A DNA stretch of 64,000 nucleotides from Chitinophaga polysaccharea (GTDB taxonomy: Bacteria > Bacteroidota > Bacteroidia > Chitinophagales > Chitinophagaceae). The stretch lies in NCBI RefSeq assembly GCF_007829335.1, contig NZ_VIWO01000001.1:1921153-1985152 (forward strand). Direction: 5' to 3'. Both the position numbers and the translations under genes were made by a program. Below, in pieces: positions 19,158 through 27,434 of the stretch (positions are counted from its first letter, which is position 1; each line of letters opens with the position of its first letter). The notes beneath the pieces are model-generated. The model made no database searches. It had not been told where the DNA came from and worked only from the letters and a program-made list of their open reading frames with translations.

Positions 19158-20162
19158 TCATATGAGGGCAATATTGTTAAGCTCATTTGGACAGGTTTCG
19201 TTCATTTCCCAATCATGAAAATTGTTACAGGTAGTTGTGGCGATATTTTGCAGCGCTTCGTGTGTTGCAAACCCCTGGTGTGGCGTTACCAATACATTGG
19301 GCATATTTAATAATTTGTCCAGTATTTTGTCTGCCGGTTTTTTGTTGCGGAGATCTTCAAAGAATATTCCTTTCTCATTTTCATAGACGTCGATGCCCAG
19401 GTAGCCTATATGCCCGGTTTCCAGGGCATCGATAACATCTTTTGTATTAATTATAGCGCCCCGGGACGTATTAATCAGCATCACGCCTTTTTTCATGGAC
19501 ATGATCGCTTTTTTGTCGATCATGTATTTGGTACCGCTATTTAGACCTGTGTGCAGGGTAATAATATCGGAGTAGCTGTACAATGTTTCCAGATCTGTAT
19601 ATCGCAGTCCGAGGTTTGATGCCAGGCTGTTATTTCGCTCAATATCATATCCCAGCAATTGACAACCAAAACCATGTAGTATGGTAGCAACAACGGCGCC
19701 TGTTTTACCAGTACCAATGATGCCAACAGTTTTTTGATGCATATCAAATCCGACCAGGTTCCGGATGGTAAAATCATACTGATGAACCTGGCTGTTGGAG
19801 AGCCTGATTTTCCGGTTCAATGCCAGCATCATGCTTACAGCATGTTCGGCAATGGCATAGGGCGAATAAGCAGGTACATTAGCTACACGTATGCCTAATT
19901 GAGCGGCCGCTTGTAAATCGACATTGTCATAGCCGGCGGCGCGGATGGCGATGTAACGGATACCCTGTAATGAGAGCTTTTGCAGGACAGGCGCCCGGGC
20001 GTCATCAGAAGTGAAAATGCAGATTCCATCGCAACCTTCAGATAAGGCAACGGTTGTTTCCGTAAGGCGTTTGGAGGTCGTTAGAAGGGAATAATGTTTT
20101 GCGCAGGTATCATCGAAATAGGGCTGTTCGAAATCCCGGAGGCTATAGATGAGTATTTTCAT
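19158..20162 (-). CDS. ldhA: D-lactate dehydrogenase / 2-hydroxyacid dehydrogenase
   Basis: 334 residues, the usual size for LdhA. The D-isomer 2-hydroxyacid dehydrogenase fold is clear: a catalytic-domain segment IRAAGYDNVDL, NAD-binding GxGxxG at residues 150-155 (GIIGTGKTG), INTSRGAI with the substrate-binding Arg, GIDVYENE with the catalytic Glu, and TPHQGFAT with the catalytic His. It reduces pyruvate to D-lactate with NADH, a fermentative redox sink. It is the last gene of a three-gene minus-strand unit behind the site-2 protease and alcohol dehydrogenase genes (49-bp gap). The unit as a whole is preceded by a TGA-N6-TCA site, consistent with induction under low oxygen or energy stress. 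Confidence 0.93.
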   Translation of the reverse strand: MKILIYSLRDFEQPYFDDTCAKHYSLLTTSKRLTETTVALSEGCDGICIFTSDDARAPVLQKLSLQGIRYIAIRAAGYDNVDLQAAAQLGIRVANVPAYSPYAIAEHAVSMMLALNRKIRLSNSQVHQYDFTIRNLVGFDMHQKTVGIIGTGKTGAVVATILHGFGCQLLGYDIERNNSLASNLGLRYTDLETLYSYSDIITLHTGLNSGTKYMIDKKAIMSMKKGVMLINTSRGAIINTKDVIDALETGHIGYLGIDVYENEKGIFFEDLRNKKPADKILDKLLNMPNVLVTPHQGFATHEALQNIATTTCNNFHDWEMNETCPNELNNIALI

Positions 20163-20211
20163 GATGATTTGTTATGATTAAGCTTTCGCCCTGTGTGTAG
20201 TGGCGGGGTTA

Positions 20212-21234
20212 TCAATTATCTGTAACAAGTACCGCAGCCCCTTTAATTTTACCACTACGCAGCTGGTTCAGCGCTTCGTTTGCCTGGTGTAGCGGAAAGA
20301 GCTGGACGGTAGTAGTGAGGGGTATTTCCGGTGCAAGTTGAAAAAAGGCGGTAGCATCATCGCGGGTAAGATTGGCTACCGACTTAATGGTTCGTTCCTC
20401 CCAGAGCAGCTGGTAAGGAAATGAAGGAATGTCGCTCATATGTATGCCGCCACATACGACGATGCCTCCTTTATCCAGGCGTGACAATGATTCCGGTATA
20501 AGGCTTCCGTCAGGTGCAAAAATGATAGCGCCGTCTAGTATTACCGGTGACGCCTCATTTGAGTTTCCAGCCCATATAGCGCCAGCTTTTTTGGCAAATA
20601 CCTGGCCTGCAACATCTCCTGGCTTTGTGAATGCATAAATGTTCTTATTTAGGTAGGTAGCGATTTGCACTAATATGTGCGCTGCAGCGCCAAAGCCATA
20701 AATGCCGATGTTATGTGCGGTTGGGGGGATCATCCGCCAAGAGCGATAGCCGATCAATCCGGCACACAGAAGCGGGGCAGCAGGTGCGTCCTGGTATAAT
20801 GCTGGCATCTTTACGCAGTAAGATTCCCATGCCACCATGAATTCTGCATAGCCACCGTTAACGGTGTAACCCGTAAAAAGTGCCTGTTCGCACAGGTTTT
20901 CCTGCTGTTGCCGGCAATACCGGCAGTGGCCACAGGTGTGGGCCAGCCAGGGCACACCAACGATTTCCCCATTTTTTAGTGATCCTGACGGTGATCCTGT
21001 TGCTACTACTTCACCGATTACCTCATGGCCGGGAATTAATGGCAGGATAGGATCAGAGAGCTCTCCATCAATAATATGCAGATCTGTACGACATACTCCA
21101 CAGGCACGCACTTTTATGAGTACCTGTCCCGGCTGCGGAACAGGGATGGGTAAGGTTTGCATGGTGAGTGGCGCACCAATTTTTTCTATTACCATTGCAC
21201 GCATAGTGCCTTCGGGTATGTACTGATCCATCAC
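20212..21234 (-). CDS. Zinc-dependent alcohol dehydrogenase (MDR family)
   Basis: 340 residues. Medium-chain dehydrogenase with a GroES-like N-terminal half: catalytic-zinc ligands in ACGVCRTDLHI and PGHEVIGEV, structural-zinc cysteines in CGHCRYCRQQQENLC, then a Rossmann half with IGIYGFGAAAHI. The dinucleotide motif is GFGAAA, so the last Gly of GxGxxG is Ala, as in the YjgB/AdhA-like subgroup. Expected role: NAD(P)H-linked interconversion of alcohols and aldehydes in the cytosol. It starts 18 bp after the site-2 protease gene and runs into the lactate dehydrogenase gene. A second Met at residue 11 is an alternative start. Confidence 0.9.
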   Translation of the reverse strand: MMDQYIPEGTMRAMVIEKIGAPLTMQTLPIPVPQPGQVLIKVRACGVCRTDLHIIDGELSDPILPLIPGHEVIGEVVATGSPSGSLKNGEIVGVPWLAHTCGHCRYCRQQQENLCEQALFTGYTVNGGYAEFMVAWESYCVKMPALYQDAPAAPLLCAGLIGYRSWRMIPPTAHNIGIYGFGAAAHILVQIATYLNKNIYAFTKPGDVAGQVFAKKAGAIWAGNSNEASPVILDGAIIFAPDGSLIPESLSRLDKGGIVVCGGIHMSDIPSFPYQLLWEERTIKSVANLTRDDATAFFQLAPEIPLTTTVQLFPLHQANEALNQLRSGKIKGAAVLVTDN

Positions 21235-21252
21235 TATTTATTAGATAAATTA

Positions 21253-22377
21253 TTATGATGTTGTTTGCCAACCGCCTTCGTGACTGATAGTGGTATCTGT
21301 TTGCTGCTCATGTACCAGGGAGTACTCTGTAAGGTTATTAAGACTTACTACACCCGAGAGATGACCGCCTTTTAATACCGGGAATATTTGTGAAGGATTG
21401 ACCAATAATTGGTCCATTACGTCCAGGACAGCAGTATCCGACTGTAATATAGTCTTATTGTTACCAACAATACTTCTTAATGGCTCACTTCTATGGCCTT
21501 TTGCGATTGCCTGGAGCACGTCGTTACGCATAACGACGGACGGAGGCATATTATCATCAGTTACTACGAAACAAGGATTGGCATTACGAAGCAACACATT
21601 GGCAACTGTTTGCAAAGGCAGTCCGCCAGGGAGTGTTACGAAATGGGTAATGGCGATATCCCGGATGAGCAGGCCCGCAGCATGGTAACGAAGGTAGGTG
21701 GTTGTTTCTTCTGCCTTGCCGCTTACCATAATGAAAAAACCGATGATAGGCAATAACAGGTTGAAGGAAGCAAGGCCGGTAATAATAAACAATACCGCTA
21801 TGATGCGCCCCGTAAAGGCAGCGATCGCCGTAGCCCGTGGGTAACTGGTACCCAGTGCCAGTACTCCCCGGAAAATACGGCCGCCATCCATCGGAAACGC
21901 GGGTATCAGGTTGAAAACAGCCAGTAAAATATTTACAGTATGGAGATAAAGCAGGAAATTGGCGCCGTTCAGATTTGTAAAAGTGGTCCAATATTTCCAG
22001 AATGGGACATAGTGGGGGATAAAGGGTAGCAGCATTGCTGCGATGACTATATTTACGAGAGGACCAGCGATACTGATCTTAATCTCCTGGATTGGCTGCT
22101 CAGGAATACGCTCCATATTGGCCATTCCTCCAATAGGCAGCAACATGATACTTTTGGTATGGATGCCATATTTCGCTGCCGTAAATGCATGCCCTAGTTC
22201 ATGCAATATTACGCAGCTGAATACAGCTATTATTCCCAGTAATGCCCACAAAGTACTGGAGAGAGTTTCACGCTGAAGTGCCATGACAATTAGTATCAGT
22301 GCCATTAGCAGCGGAAACGACCAGTGAATAGAGATGTCGATTTTACGGATGCGGAAAAGGGTTACAGCACTTTTCAT
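21253..22377 (-). CDS. Site-2 protease family (M50) zinc metalloprotease with CBS domains
   Basis: 374 residues from the ATG at 22377, preceded by GAGAAAAG; an ATG 21 bp upstream is possible. Several membrane helices; the zinc motif H59-E-L-G-H63 lies in the second helix and NLIPAFPMDGG provides the third ligand Asp. The C-terminal ~130 residues form a pair of CBS domains. This architecture matches the S2P/CBS class (Rip3-like), intramembrane proteases that cut membrane-bound anti-sigma or other regulators; the CBS pair may sense adenine nucleotides. It heads a unit with alcohol and lactate dehydrogenases. A TGA-N6-TCA palindrome lies ~76 bp upstream of this start, the same distance as in the neighbouring units, which supports 22377. 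Confidence 0.9.
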   Translation of the reverse strand: MKSAVTLFRIRKIDISIHWSFPLLMALILIVMALQRETLSSTLWALLGIIAVFSCVILHELGHAFTAAKYGIHTKSIMLLPIGGMANMERIPEQPIQEIKISIAGPLVNIVIAAMLLPFIPHYVPFWKYWTTFTNLNGANFLLYLHTVNILLAVFNLIPAFPMDGGRIFRGVLALGTSYPRATAIAAFTGRIIAVLFIITGLASFNLLLPIIGFFIMVSGKAEETTTYLRYHAAGLLIRDIAITHFVTLPGGLPLQTVANVLLRNANPCFVVTDDNMPPSVVMRNDVLQAIAKGHRSEPLRSIVGNNKTILQSDTAVLDVMDQLLVNPSQIFPVLKGGHLSGVVSLNNLTEYSLVHEQQTDTTISHEGGWQTTS

Positions 22378-22447
22378 CTTTTCTCGGTTTACCTGCAAGC
22401 TATGGCGAAATAGGTACTTTGAAAATGATGATGGTCAGTATATCGCG

Positions 22448-22459
22448 TGATTACTGTCA
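22448..22459 (-). promoter_or_regulatory. TGA-N6-TCA palindrome upstream of the protease-ADH-LDH unit
   Basis: TGATTACTGTCA, centred 76 bp upstream of the ATG at 22377. The half-site geometry (TGA-N6-TCA) is that of Crp/Fnr-family sites. Matching palindromes precede the other three units of the cluster at nearly the same distance. Confidence 0.5.
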
Positions 22460-22470
22460 GTCGCCCGAAA

Positions 22471-23238
22471 TCACCGGGCTGTTTTACCGGTGGAAGGAAA
22501 GGTTGCTTTCATTTTCTGCAGCAATTGTGTGCCGGACCAGTTGCCTGCTACAATCATTCTCCTGATAGTAAAGCGGGGTTCCTGGCTGTTTTGTGCATTA
22601 CTTAACTGGAATGCTGTTGTGAAACCATGGGCTTTAATTTGCTGTATGGCAGCTATATTCCATTCCCCATAGGGATAGGCAAAACAGTTTACAGGTTTTC
22701 CTGTAATTTTTTCCAGGATTGCCTTGGGTTTTGTAAGCTGTTGCTGCCAGTCGATAGTGCCGGTACCAAGTGGTTGGTGATCCCAGGTATGGCAGCCAAT
22801 TACGTGACCATTATCTGATAGTGTTTTTATCTGTGCTGCTGATAGATAATGTGGTTTGCCAATGGTAACGGTCATAACAAAGAAAGCGCCCCTGAACCCC
22901 AGCTGCTTCAATAGTGGTGCCGCCAGTGTAAAATGTTCCAAATGGGAATCGTCAAAGGTGATCATAACCGGGTTGGCTGGTAGTTGTGTGCGGCCTTGCA
23001 TCCATTGCAGGAGGTCGTCGGGGGAAATACTATGATAGCCGTTCGATGCCAGGGCATGCAGCTGCTGTTCCAGCTGGCTGGCGCTGATCCGCAGCGGGCC
23101 GGGTTTGCCGTCACTGCCGGAAAAAATGTTGTGGTAACAAAGTATGGGGATTTCCCTTTGTAAGTTGTTATCCTGGCATACCGTCTTTATGCAAATGGGA
23201 ATACAGGCCACCAATAAAAGAATGAGCTTCGTTTTCAT
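22471..23238 (-). CDS. Polysaccharide deacetylase (NodB-like, CE4) family protein
   Basis: 255 residues with a signal peptide (MKTKLILLLVACIPICIKTV..). NodB motifs are present: MITFDD (motif 1, catalytic base Asp and metal Asp), HTWDH (motif 2, H-x3-H metal ligands) and AYPYGEW (motif 3). The N-terminal PILCYHNI matches the 'pvLmYH.i' opening of the family. It probably removes N-acetyl groups from a cell-envelope or extracellular polysaccharide. It is the third gene of the usp-lipoprotein-deacetylase unit (6-bp gap to the lipoprotein gene). A sugar-coat remodelling enzyme in a stress cluster is plausible; its substrate is unknown. Confidence 0.88.
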   Translation of the reverse strand: MKTKLILLLVACIPICIKTVCQDNNLQREIPILCYHNIFSGSDGKPGPLRISASQLEQQLHALASNGYHSISPDDLLQWMQGRTQLPANPVMITFDDSHLEHFTLAAPLLKQLGFRGAFFVMTVTIGKPHYLSAAQIKTLSDNGHVIGCHTWDHQPLGTGTIDWQQQLTKPKAILEKITGKPVNCFAYPYGEWNIAAIQQIKAHGFTTAFQLSNAQNSQEPRFTIRRMIVAGNWSGTQLLQKMKATFPSTGKTAR

Positions 23239-23244
23239 TGTAAT

Positions 23245-23901
23245 TTATTCTAAATCACTTGGATATTGTTGTTTTAATATACCTGCCCTTTTCATACGTT
23301 TTACGACCTGTCTTCCGTAATGATGACTGAACCGCTTTACGGAATTGATATCCAATGCTGATGTTTGGAGTGTGTAAACCCGTTGACCATTGGTCATATC
23401 GTACAGGTTGCTCTCCCAGTAAAAGATGGTATGATCAGGGTCGTAATCTGAAAGCGTGCTTAATAGAAGTGCCTGGTTATAGTATTCTAAAGAGTAGTCG
23501 GAAGTTACGTCCAGGAAGTAATAGTCAAGAATCCATGGAATATGGTAGCGTTCTTTAGCGGTGCTATACAGTGTAATGGTCAGTATGGCATCTACTTTTT
23601 CTTGTTGCAGCAATGCTATGGCTGTTTTTTCATCCTTTCCTTTAAGTGCCTCACTGTAAAGCGTATTAGATGATAGCATAGTGGTATAGCCCATTGCCGC
23701 AATATCATTGGCGAGGTGTGTTTCAAGTGATGGTCGCCATTGTTGCATAGAGGCAGGTAAGGATGCGAATACCAGTATGTGCCGGTAGCGATAAGGATGA
23801 ATATCCGGCGATTGCCACTCGCTTGTAATATGGGTGGCGGTGCAGCCACCTAGTATTAATAGGAAAAAACACCATTTGTAAATTCCCATATCACGAATCA
23901 T
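23245..23901 (-). CDS. Lipoprotein of unknown function
   Basis: 218 residues; an ATG four codons later (MGIYKW) is an equally good start. The lipobox LGGC shows an SPII lipoprotein. I do not recognise the family. The mature part begins SEWQSPD and contains a central region with AILTITLYSTAKER followed by a tyrosine-rich stretch and FYWESNLYDMTNGQRVYTLQT, reminiscent of DUF4136-type small periplasmic lipoproteins. The ATG begins at the base right after the TAA of the upstream universal stress gene, so the two are surely cotranscribed and probably translationally coupled. A role in the envelope during the stress response is inferred from context only. Confidence 0.8.
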   Translation of the reverse strand: MIRDMGIYKWCFFLLILGGCTATHITSEWQSPDIHPYRYRHILVFASLPASMQQWRPSLETHLANDIAAMGYTTMLSSNTLYSEALKGKDEKTAIALLQQEKVDAILTITLYSTAKERYHIPWILDYYFLDVTSDYSLEYYNQALLLSTLSDYDPDHTIFYWESNLYDMTNGQRVYTLQTSALDINSVKRFSHHYGRQVVKRMKRAGILKQQYPSDLE

Positions 23902-24714
23902 TTAACGGTGTGCAATGAATACCGGGATATGGTGCTCACTGATCACTTCCGAAGAAAAACTCTTCCTGAAGAGCTGTGATAATCCCGATCTACCGAAAGC
24001 GCCACATACCAGGAGGGGGTGTCCCTGTTCTTCCGCCCAGGTGTCGAAGTACTTTTTGAGTGTTGCAGGCAATACTTGGATATCAAGCTGAGAATAATGC
24101 CTGGCAGCTAATTCTTTAATATATTCCTGATCAGGAATCTCTGTATGATTTTTACTGGTTGCGTATAACAGTACTGCTTTCCTGTTGCACAGCTCGGGAA
24201 ATAATGCTGCAAATGTTTTAATTGCATAAGTAGCATCATCGCTCCCATCATAAGCCAGCAAGATGGTTTCAGGGAATACGCAGGATTCCGGTGTAATAAT
24301 GACCGGACATGCAGTGTCGTGCAATGCAATTTCCAGGTAATCTTCAGTACCTCTTTGCTGGTAGAATTTTTCACTTCCCAGTATCAACAGGTCGGCAAAG
24401 CGTGTTTCTTTCTTCAATTCCCACAATGTACCATCGTATAGGTTTTTATGTACCCTGTATTCAATATGCTTCTTTATACAAGTTTCTTCAAATTGTTTGA
24501 TGTTTTCTTCTATTTCTTTTGTGGTAGCTGCCTCTACCAGGGGGGCGAAAGGGGCGCCATCTGGTACAGCATAACTCCAGGCCATAGAAAAATCAGTTTG
24601 TGGCAGAAACACACCTACTAATAAAATTGGAGCAAGTTCATTCAGTTTGCCCGCAAATTCAAGCGCTCCTTTTGAAAAATTGGTGCCGTCGAAGGCAATC
24701 AAGACCTTTTTCAT
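23902..24714 (-). CDS. Universal stress protein, tandem UspA domains
   Basis: 270 residues, two UspA domains (~1-140 and ~145-270). Domain 1 opens with KKVLIAFDGTNFSKGAL and domain 2 with TILLAYDGSDDATYAI, both with the Asp of the nucleotide site. The second domain ends CGAFGRSGLSQLFRKSFSS, a variant of the ATP-binding G-x2-G-x9-G(S/T) motif. Usp proteins are cytosolic stress-survival factors, often ATP-binding. This is the first gene of the unit usp-lipoprotein-deacetylase. A TGA-N6-TCA palindrome lies ~73 bp upstream. A second tandem Usp is encoded at 29969. Confidence 0.93.
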   Translation of the reverse strand: MKKVLIAFDGTNFSKGALEFAGKLNELAPILLVGVFLPQTDFSMAWSYAVPDGAPFAPLVEAATTKEIEENIKQFEETCIKKHIEYRVHKNLYDGTLWELKKETRFADLLILGSEKFYQQRGTEDYLEIALHDTACPVIITPESCVFPETILLAYDGSDDATYAIKTFAALFPELCNRKAVLLYATSKNHTEIPDQEYIKELAARHYSQLDIQVLPATLKKYFDTWAEEQGHPLLVCGAFGRSGLSQLFRKSFSSEVISEHHIPVFIAHR

Positions 24715-24781
24715 ATTGATTTTTGATATAAAATTAGCTTGCTGAAGGAAAGGAAAGAATGACTTGCAGCAAGATATTGGC

Positions 24782-24793
24782 TGATTATGATCA
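24782..24793 (-). promoter_or_regulatory. TGA-N6-TCA palindrome upstream of the usp-lipoprotein-deacetylase unit
   Basis: CTGAT-TATG-ATCAG, five-base perfect arms, centred 73 bp upstream of the ATG at 24714. It is one base per arm away from the FNR consensus TTGAT-N4-ATCAA, so it is the most FNR-like of the sites. Confidence 0.55.
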
Positions 24794-24878
24794 GTACTAT
24801 ACCAGCGGCCGGATTAAGATTAATCCTTGTCTGAAATCTGCCATGTTTTTGCTTAATGAATAGTAATGGAGGGAAAAG

Positions 24879-24908
24879 AATGCCTGCTAAATTTTTATAG
24901 CAGGCATT
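24879..24908 (-). terminator. Hairpin downstream of ppsA
   Basis: A perfect 11-bp inverted repeat (AATGCCTGCTA / TAGCAGGCATT) with an 8-base AT loop starts 5 bp after the ppsA stop codon. On the minus strand it is followed only by CTTTTCCC, so the T-tract is short, but position and stem strength fit a terminator. Confidence 0.7.
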
Positions 24909-24913
24909 GCTTA

Positions 24914-27313
24914 CTATAACAGTACTGGCAGGGGAAGCTCACCTGCTGATTGCTTTTCTTCCGCATTCCGGATATTTTCAATGCCTTTCAGCAAAGCGTC
25001 TGGATTAAATGAAATGCTGTCTATGCCATGTGCTACCAGGAAGCTTGCAAATGCGGGGATATCGCTGGGGGCCTGTCCGCATAGTCCTATCCTGGCGCCT
25101 GCTTTTTTAGCATTATGCAGCATCATGCTGATCATCTGCATAGCAGCAGGATCTTCCTCATCAAAAATGTTGGCGATCAATCCTGAGTCGCGGTCAATGC
25201 CCAGGGTAAGTTGGGTGAGGTCATTTGACCCGATAGAAAAACCGTCAAATATATCGGCGAATTTTTCAGCTTCCAGTACATTGGAAGGTATTTCAGCCAT
25301 TACATACACCTCAAGTGCGTCTTCTCCCTGTTTCAAACCGCAGGATGCCATTACCTGCAATACTTTGCGTCCTTCATTTACGGTGCGGCAGAAAGGTATC
25401 ATCACTTTTACGTTGGTGAGTCCCATTTCATTCCTTACCCGCCTGATGGCGGCGCATTCCAGCGCAAAACCTTCCCGGTACAACGGGTGATAATAGCGGG
25501 AGGCGCCCCGGAAGCCGAGCATCGGGTTTTCTTCTGAGGGCTCAAACTCTTTACCACCGAGCAATTGCCGGTATTCATTGGTTTTGAAGTCGCTCATCCG
25601 TACGATGACATCTTTGGGGTAGAAGGCAGCGGCAATGGTGGCAATACCTTCAGAGAGGCGGTCGATAAAGAATTGTTCCTTATTGCCATAGTCTGCTGTG
25701 AGTGCTGCGATCTTTTCTTTTGCTTCCTGGTCTTTTAAAACATTGTATTTCACCAGGGCCATGGGATGAATGTTGATATACCGGGTAATAATAAATTCCA
25801 TGCGAAGTAATCCCACACCGTCATTAGGAAGAAGAGACAGTTGAAATGCTTTTTCCGGATCGCTGATGATCAGCATGGCAGCTGTGCCTTGAGGCATTTT
25901 TACCTGGCTGTAGTCGGAGGTTGTTTTTTCAATTGGAATAGCGCCATCGTATACAAACCCGGTCCTGCCTTCACAGCAGGAAACGGTAATGAGCTGTCCG
26001 TCGTGGATAGTGGTGGTGGCGTGTTGGGTGCCTGTAATGGCCGGTACGCCCATTTCTCTTGCAACGATGGCAGCATGACTGGTTCTTCCGCCGCTATCGG
26101 TAACAATGGCGGCGGCCTTTTTGAGTAATGGATCCCAATCGGGGCTAGTATTGGTAGTAACAATGATTTCGCCGGCATTCAGGCGGCCGGCATCAGTGGG
26201 CGAAGCCAGCACACGTGCGGTACCGCTGATGGCCTGGCTGCCAATGGCTTCACCCGATACAATGCGAAGCCCCTTGTCTTTGAGCTGGTAGGTGGTAACA
26301 TGTTGCGGCTTTTCCCGGGAGTGAATGGTTTCAGGCCTTGCCTGTATCAGGTACAGCTCGCCGTTGATACCATCTTTAGCCCATTCAATATCCATCGGGC
26401 ATTGATAGTGTTGTTCGATATCTACCGCCCACCTGGCAAGCCTGGTAATTTCTTCATCAGACAATACATATTGGGCTTGTTTATAGTCGGGTGTTGGGAT
26501 GTTTAACGTTGCTGTAGTGGCGCCATAAACCAGCATTTGCGCTTTACTGCCTTTTTTCCGTTGGATAATTGCCTGTTTACCCTGCTGGAGAGTGGGTTTG
26601 AATACATAGAATTCGTCCGGTACAACAGTTCCCTGTACGATATTTTCTCCAAGGCCCCATATGCCGGTGAGTAGTACTACATCACGGAAACCTGATTCTG
26701 GTTCCAGGGTAAATCCTACGCCGGAACAGGCCAGATCAGAACGTACCATTTGTTGTACCCCTGCGCAGAGCGCCACTTTATTGTGGTCAAAATGATTGTC
26801 TTCCCGGTATTTGATAGCCCTGTCTGTATATAAAGATGCATAGCAACGATGTACTGCGTCGATTAACGCTGTTGGGCCTTGTATGTTCAAAAAAGATTCA
26901 TGCTGCCCTGCAAAGCTGGCCTGCGGCATATCTTCTGCAGTAGCGCTACTTCTCACGGCTACAGCGGCAGGCGTACTACCTGAAAGGGTTTGGTAGGCGC
27001 TGAGGATTGCTTGTTTCAGGTCATCCGGAAATGTTGCCTGAAGTATCAGGTTACGGATGGCGGCGCCAATGGCAGCAAGATTGGAATAGTCTTGACGGTT
27101 CAGTGTTTGCAATAGTATTTCCAGCTGACCGGTAAGCTGGTTGACATCAAGGAAATACCGGAATGCCGCAGCGGTGGTGGCAAATCCATCTGGCACGCGG
27201 ATACCTTTACCCTTTAACCCCGATATCATCTCGCCGAGAGATGCATTTTTTCCGCCTACTTCCGGCACATCGCTCATGCCAATTGCAGAGAACTGTTTAA
27301 TGAAAGTATTCAT
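24914..27313 (-). CDS. ppsA: Phosphoenolpyruvate synthase
   Basis: 799 residues, the normal length of PpsA. Order of domains: ATP-grasp-like PPDK N-terminal domain (FSAIGMSDVPEVGGKNASLGE start; AVRSSATAEDMPQASFAGQ), swivelling phospho-His domain with GGRTSHAAIVARE (His413), and the C-terminal PEP-binding barrel with NPMLGFRGASRY and IGLCGQAPSD. It converts pyruvate, ATP and water to PEP, AMP and phosphate, the entry to gluconeogenesis from lactate or pyruvate. It stands alone between terminator and its own upstream region, which carries two TGA-N6-TCA palindromes. Its presence beside D-lactate dehydrogenase and universal stress genes resembles anaerobic or dormancy regulons. Confidence 0.96.
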   Translation of the reverse strand: MNTFIKQFSAIGMSDVPEVGGKNASLGEMISGLKGKGIRVPDGFATTAAAFRYFLDVNQLTGQLEILLQTLNRQDYSNLAAIGAAIRNLILQATFPDDLKQAILSAYQTLSGSTPAAVAVRSSATAEDMPQASFAGQHESFLNIQGPTALIDAVHRCYASLYTDRAIKYREDNHFDHNKVALCAGVQQMVRSDLACSGVGFTLEPESGFRDVVLLTGIWGLGENIVQGTVVPDEFYVFKPTLQQGKQAIIQRKKGSKAQMLVYGATTATLNIPTPDYKQAQYVLSDEEITRLARWAVDIEQHYQCPMDIEWAKDGINGELYLIQARPETIHSREKPQHVTTYQLKDKGLRIVSGEAIGSQAISGTARVLASPTDAGRLNAGEIIVTTNTSPDWDPLLKKAAAIVTDSGGRTSHAAIVAREMGVPAITGTQHATTTIHDGQLITVSCCEGRTGFVYDGAIPIEKTTSDYSQVKMPQGTAAMLIISDPEKAFQLSLLPNDGVGLLRMEFIITRYINIHPMALVKYNVLKDQEAKEKIAALTADYGNKEQFFIDRLSEGIATIAAAFYPKDVIVRMSDFKTNEYRQLLGGKEFEPSEENPMLGFRGASRYYHPLYREGFALECAAIRRVRNEMGLTNVKVMIPFCRTVNEGRKVLQVMASCGLKQGEDALEVYVMAEIPSNVLEAEKFADIFDGFSIGSNDLTQLTLGIDRDSGLIANIFDEEDPAAMQMISMMLHNAKKAGARIGLCGQAPSDIPAFASFLVAHGIDSISFNPDALLKGIENIRNAEEKQSAGELPLPVLL

Positions 27314-27360
27314 ATACTGAACTTTATAACAAGATTCCTGAAAAAAAACTGTTCATCCTA

Positions 27361-27372
27361 TGACAGCAGTCA
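27361..27372 (-). promoter_or_regulatory. TGA-N6-TCA palindrome, ppsA-proximal
   Basis: ATGAC-AGCA-GTCAT, five-base arms, ~53 bp upstream of the ppsA ATG. It is the nearer of two such sites in this 121-bp gap. Confidence 0.5.
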
Positions 27373-27382
27373 TGCTGGTGCG

Positions 27383-27394
27383 TGATGTCAGTCA
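27383..27394 (-). promoter_or_regulatory. TGA-N6-TCA palindrome, ppsA-distal
   Basis: TGATGTCAGTCA, centred ~75 bp upstream of the ppsA start, the same spacing as the sites of the other units. Its centre is 22 bp from that of the proximal site, about two helical turns, so both could be occupied on one DNA face. Confidence 0.5.
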
Positions 27395-27434
27395 TGGCAG
27401 GAATTATTGATCACCACCTTTAATCTTCAGATAT

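Noticed and set aside
22490..22818. Plus-strand frames opposite the deacetylase and other minus-strand cluster genes
   Set aside because: Shadows of well-supported genes on the opposite strand.
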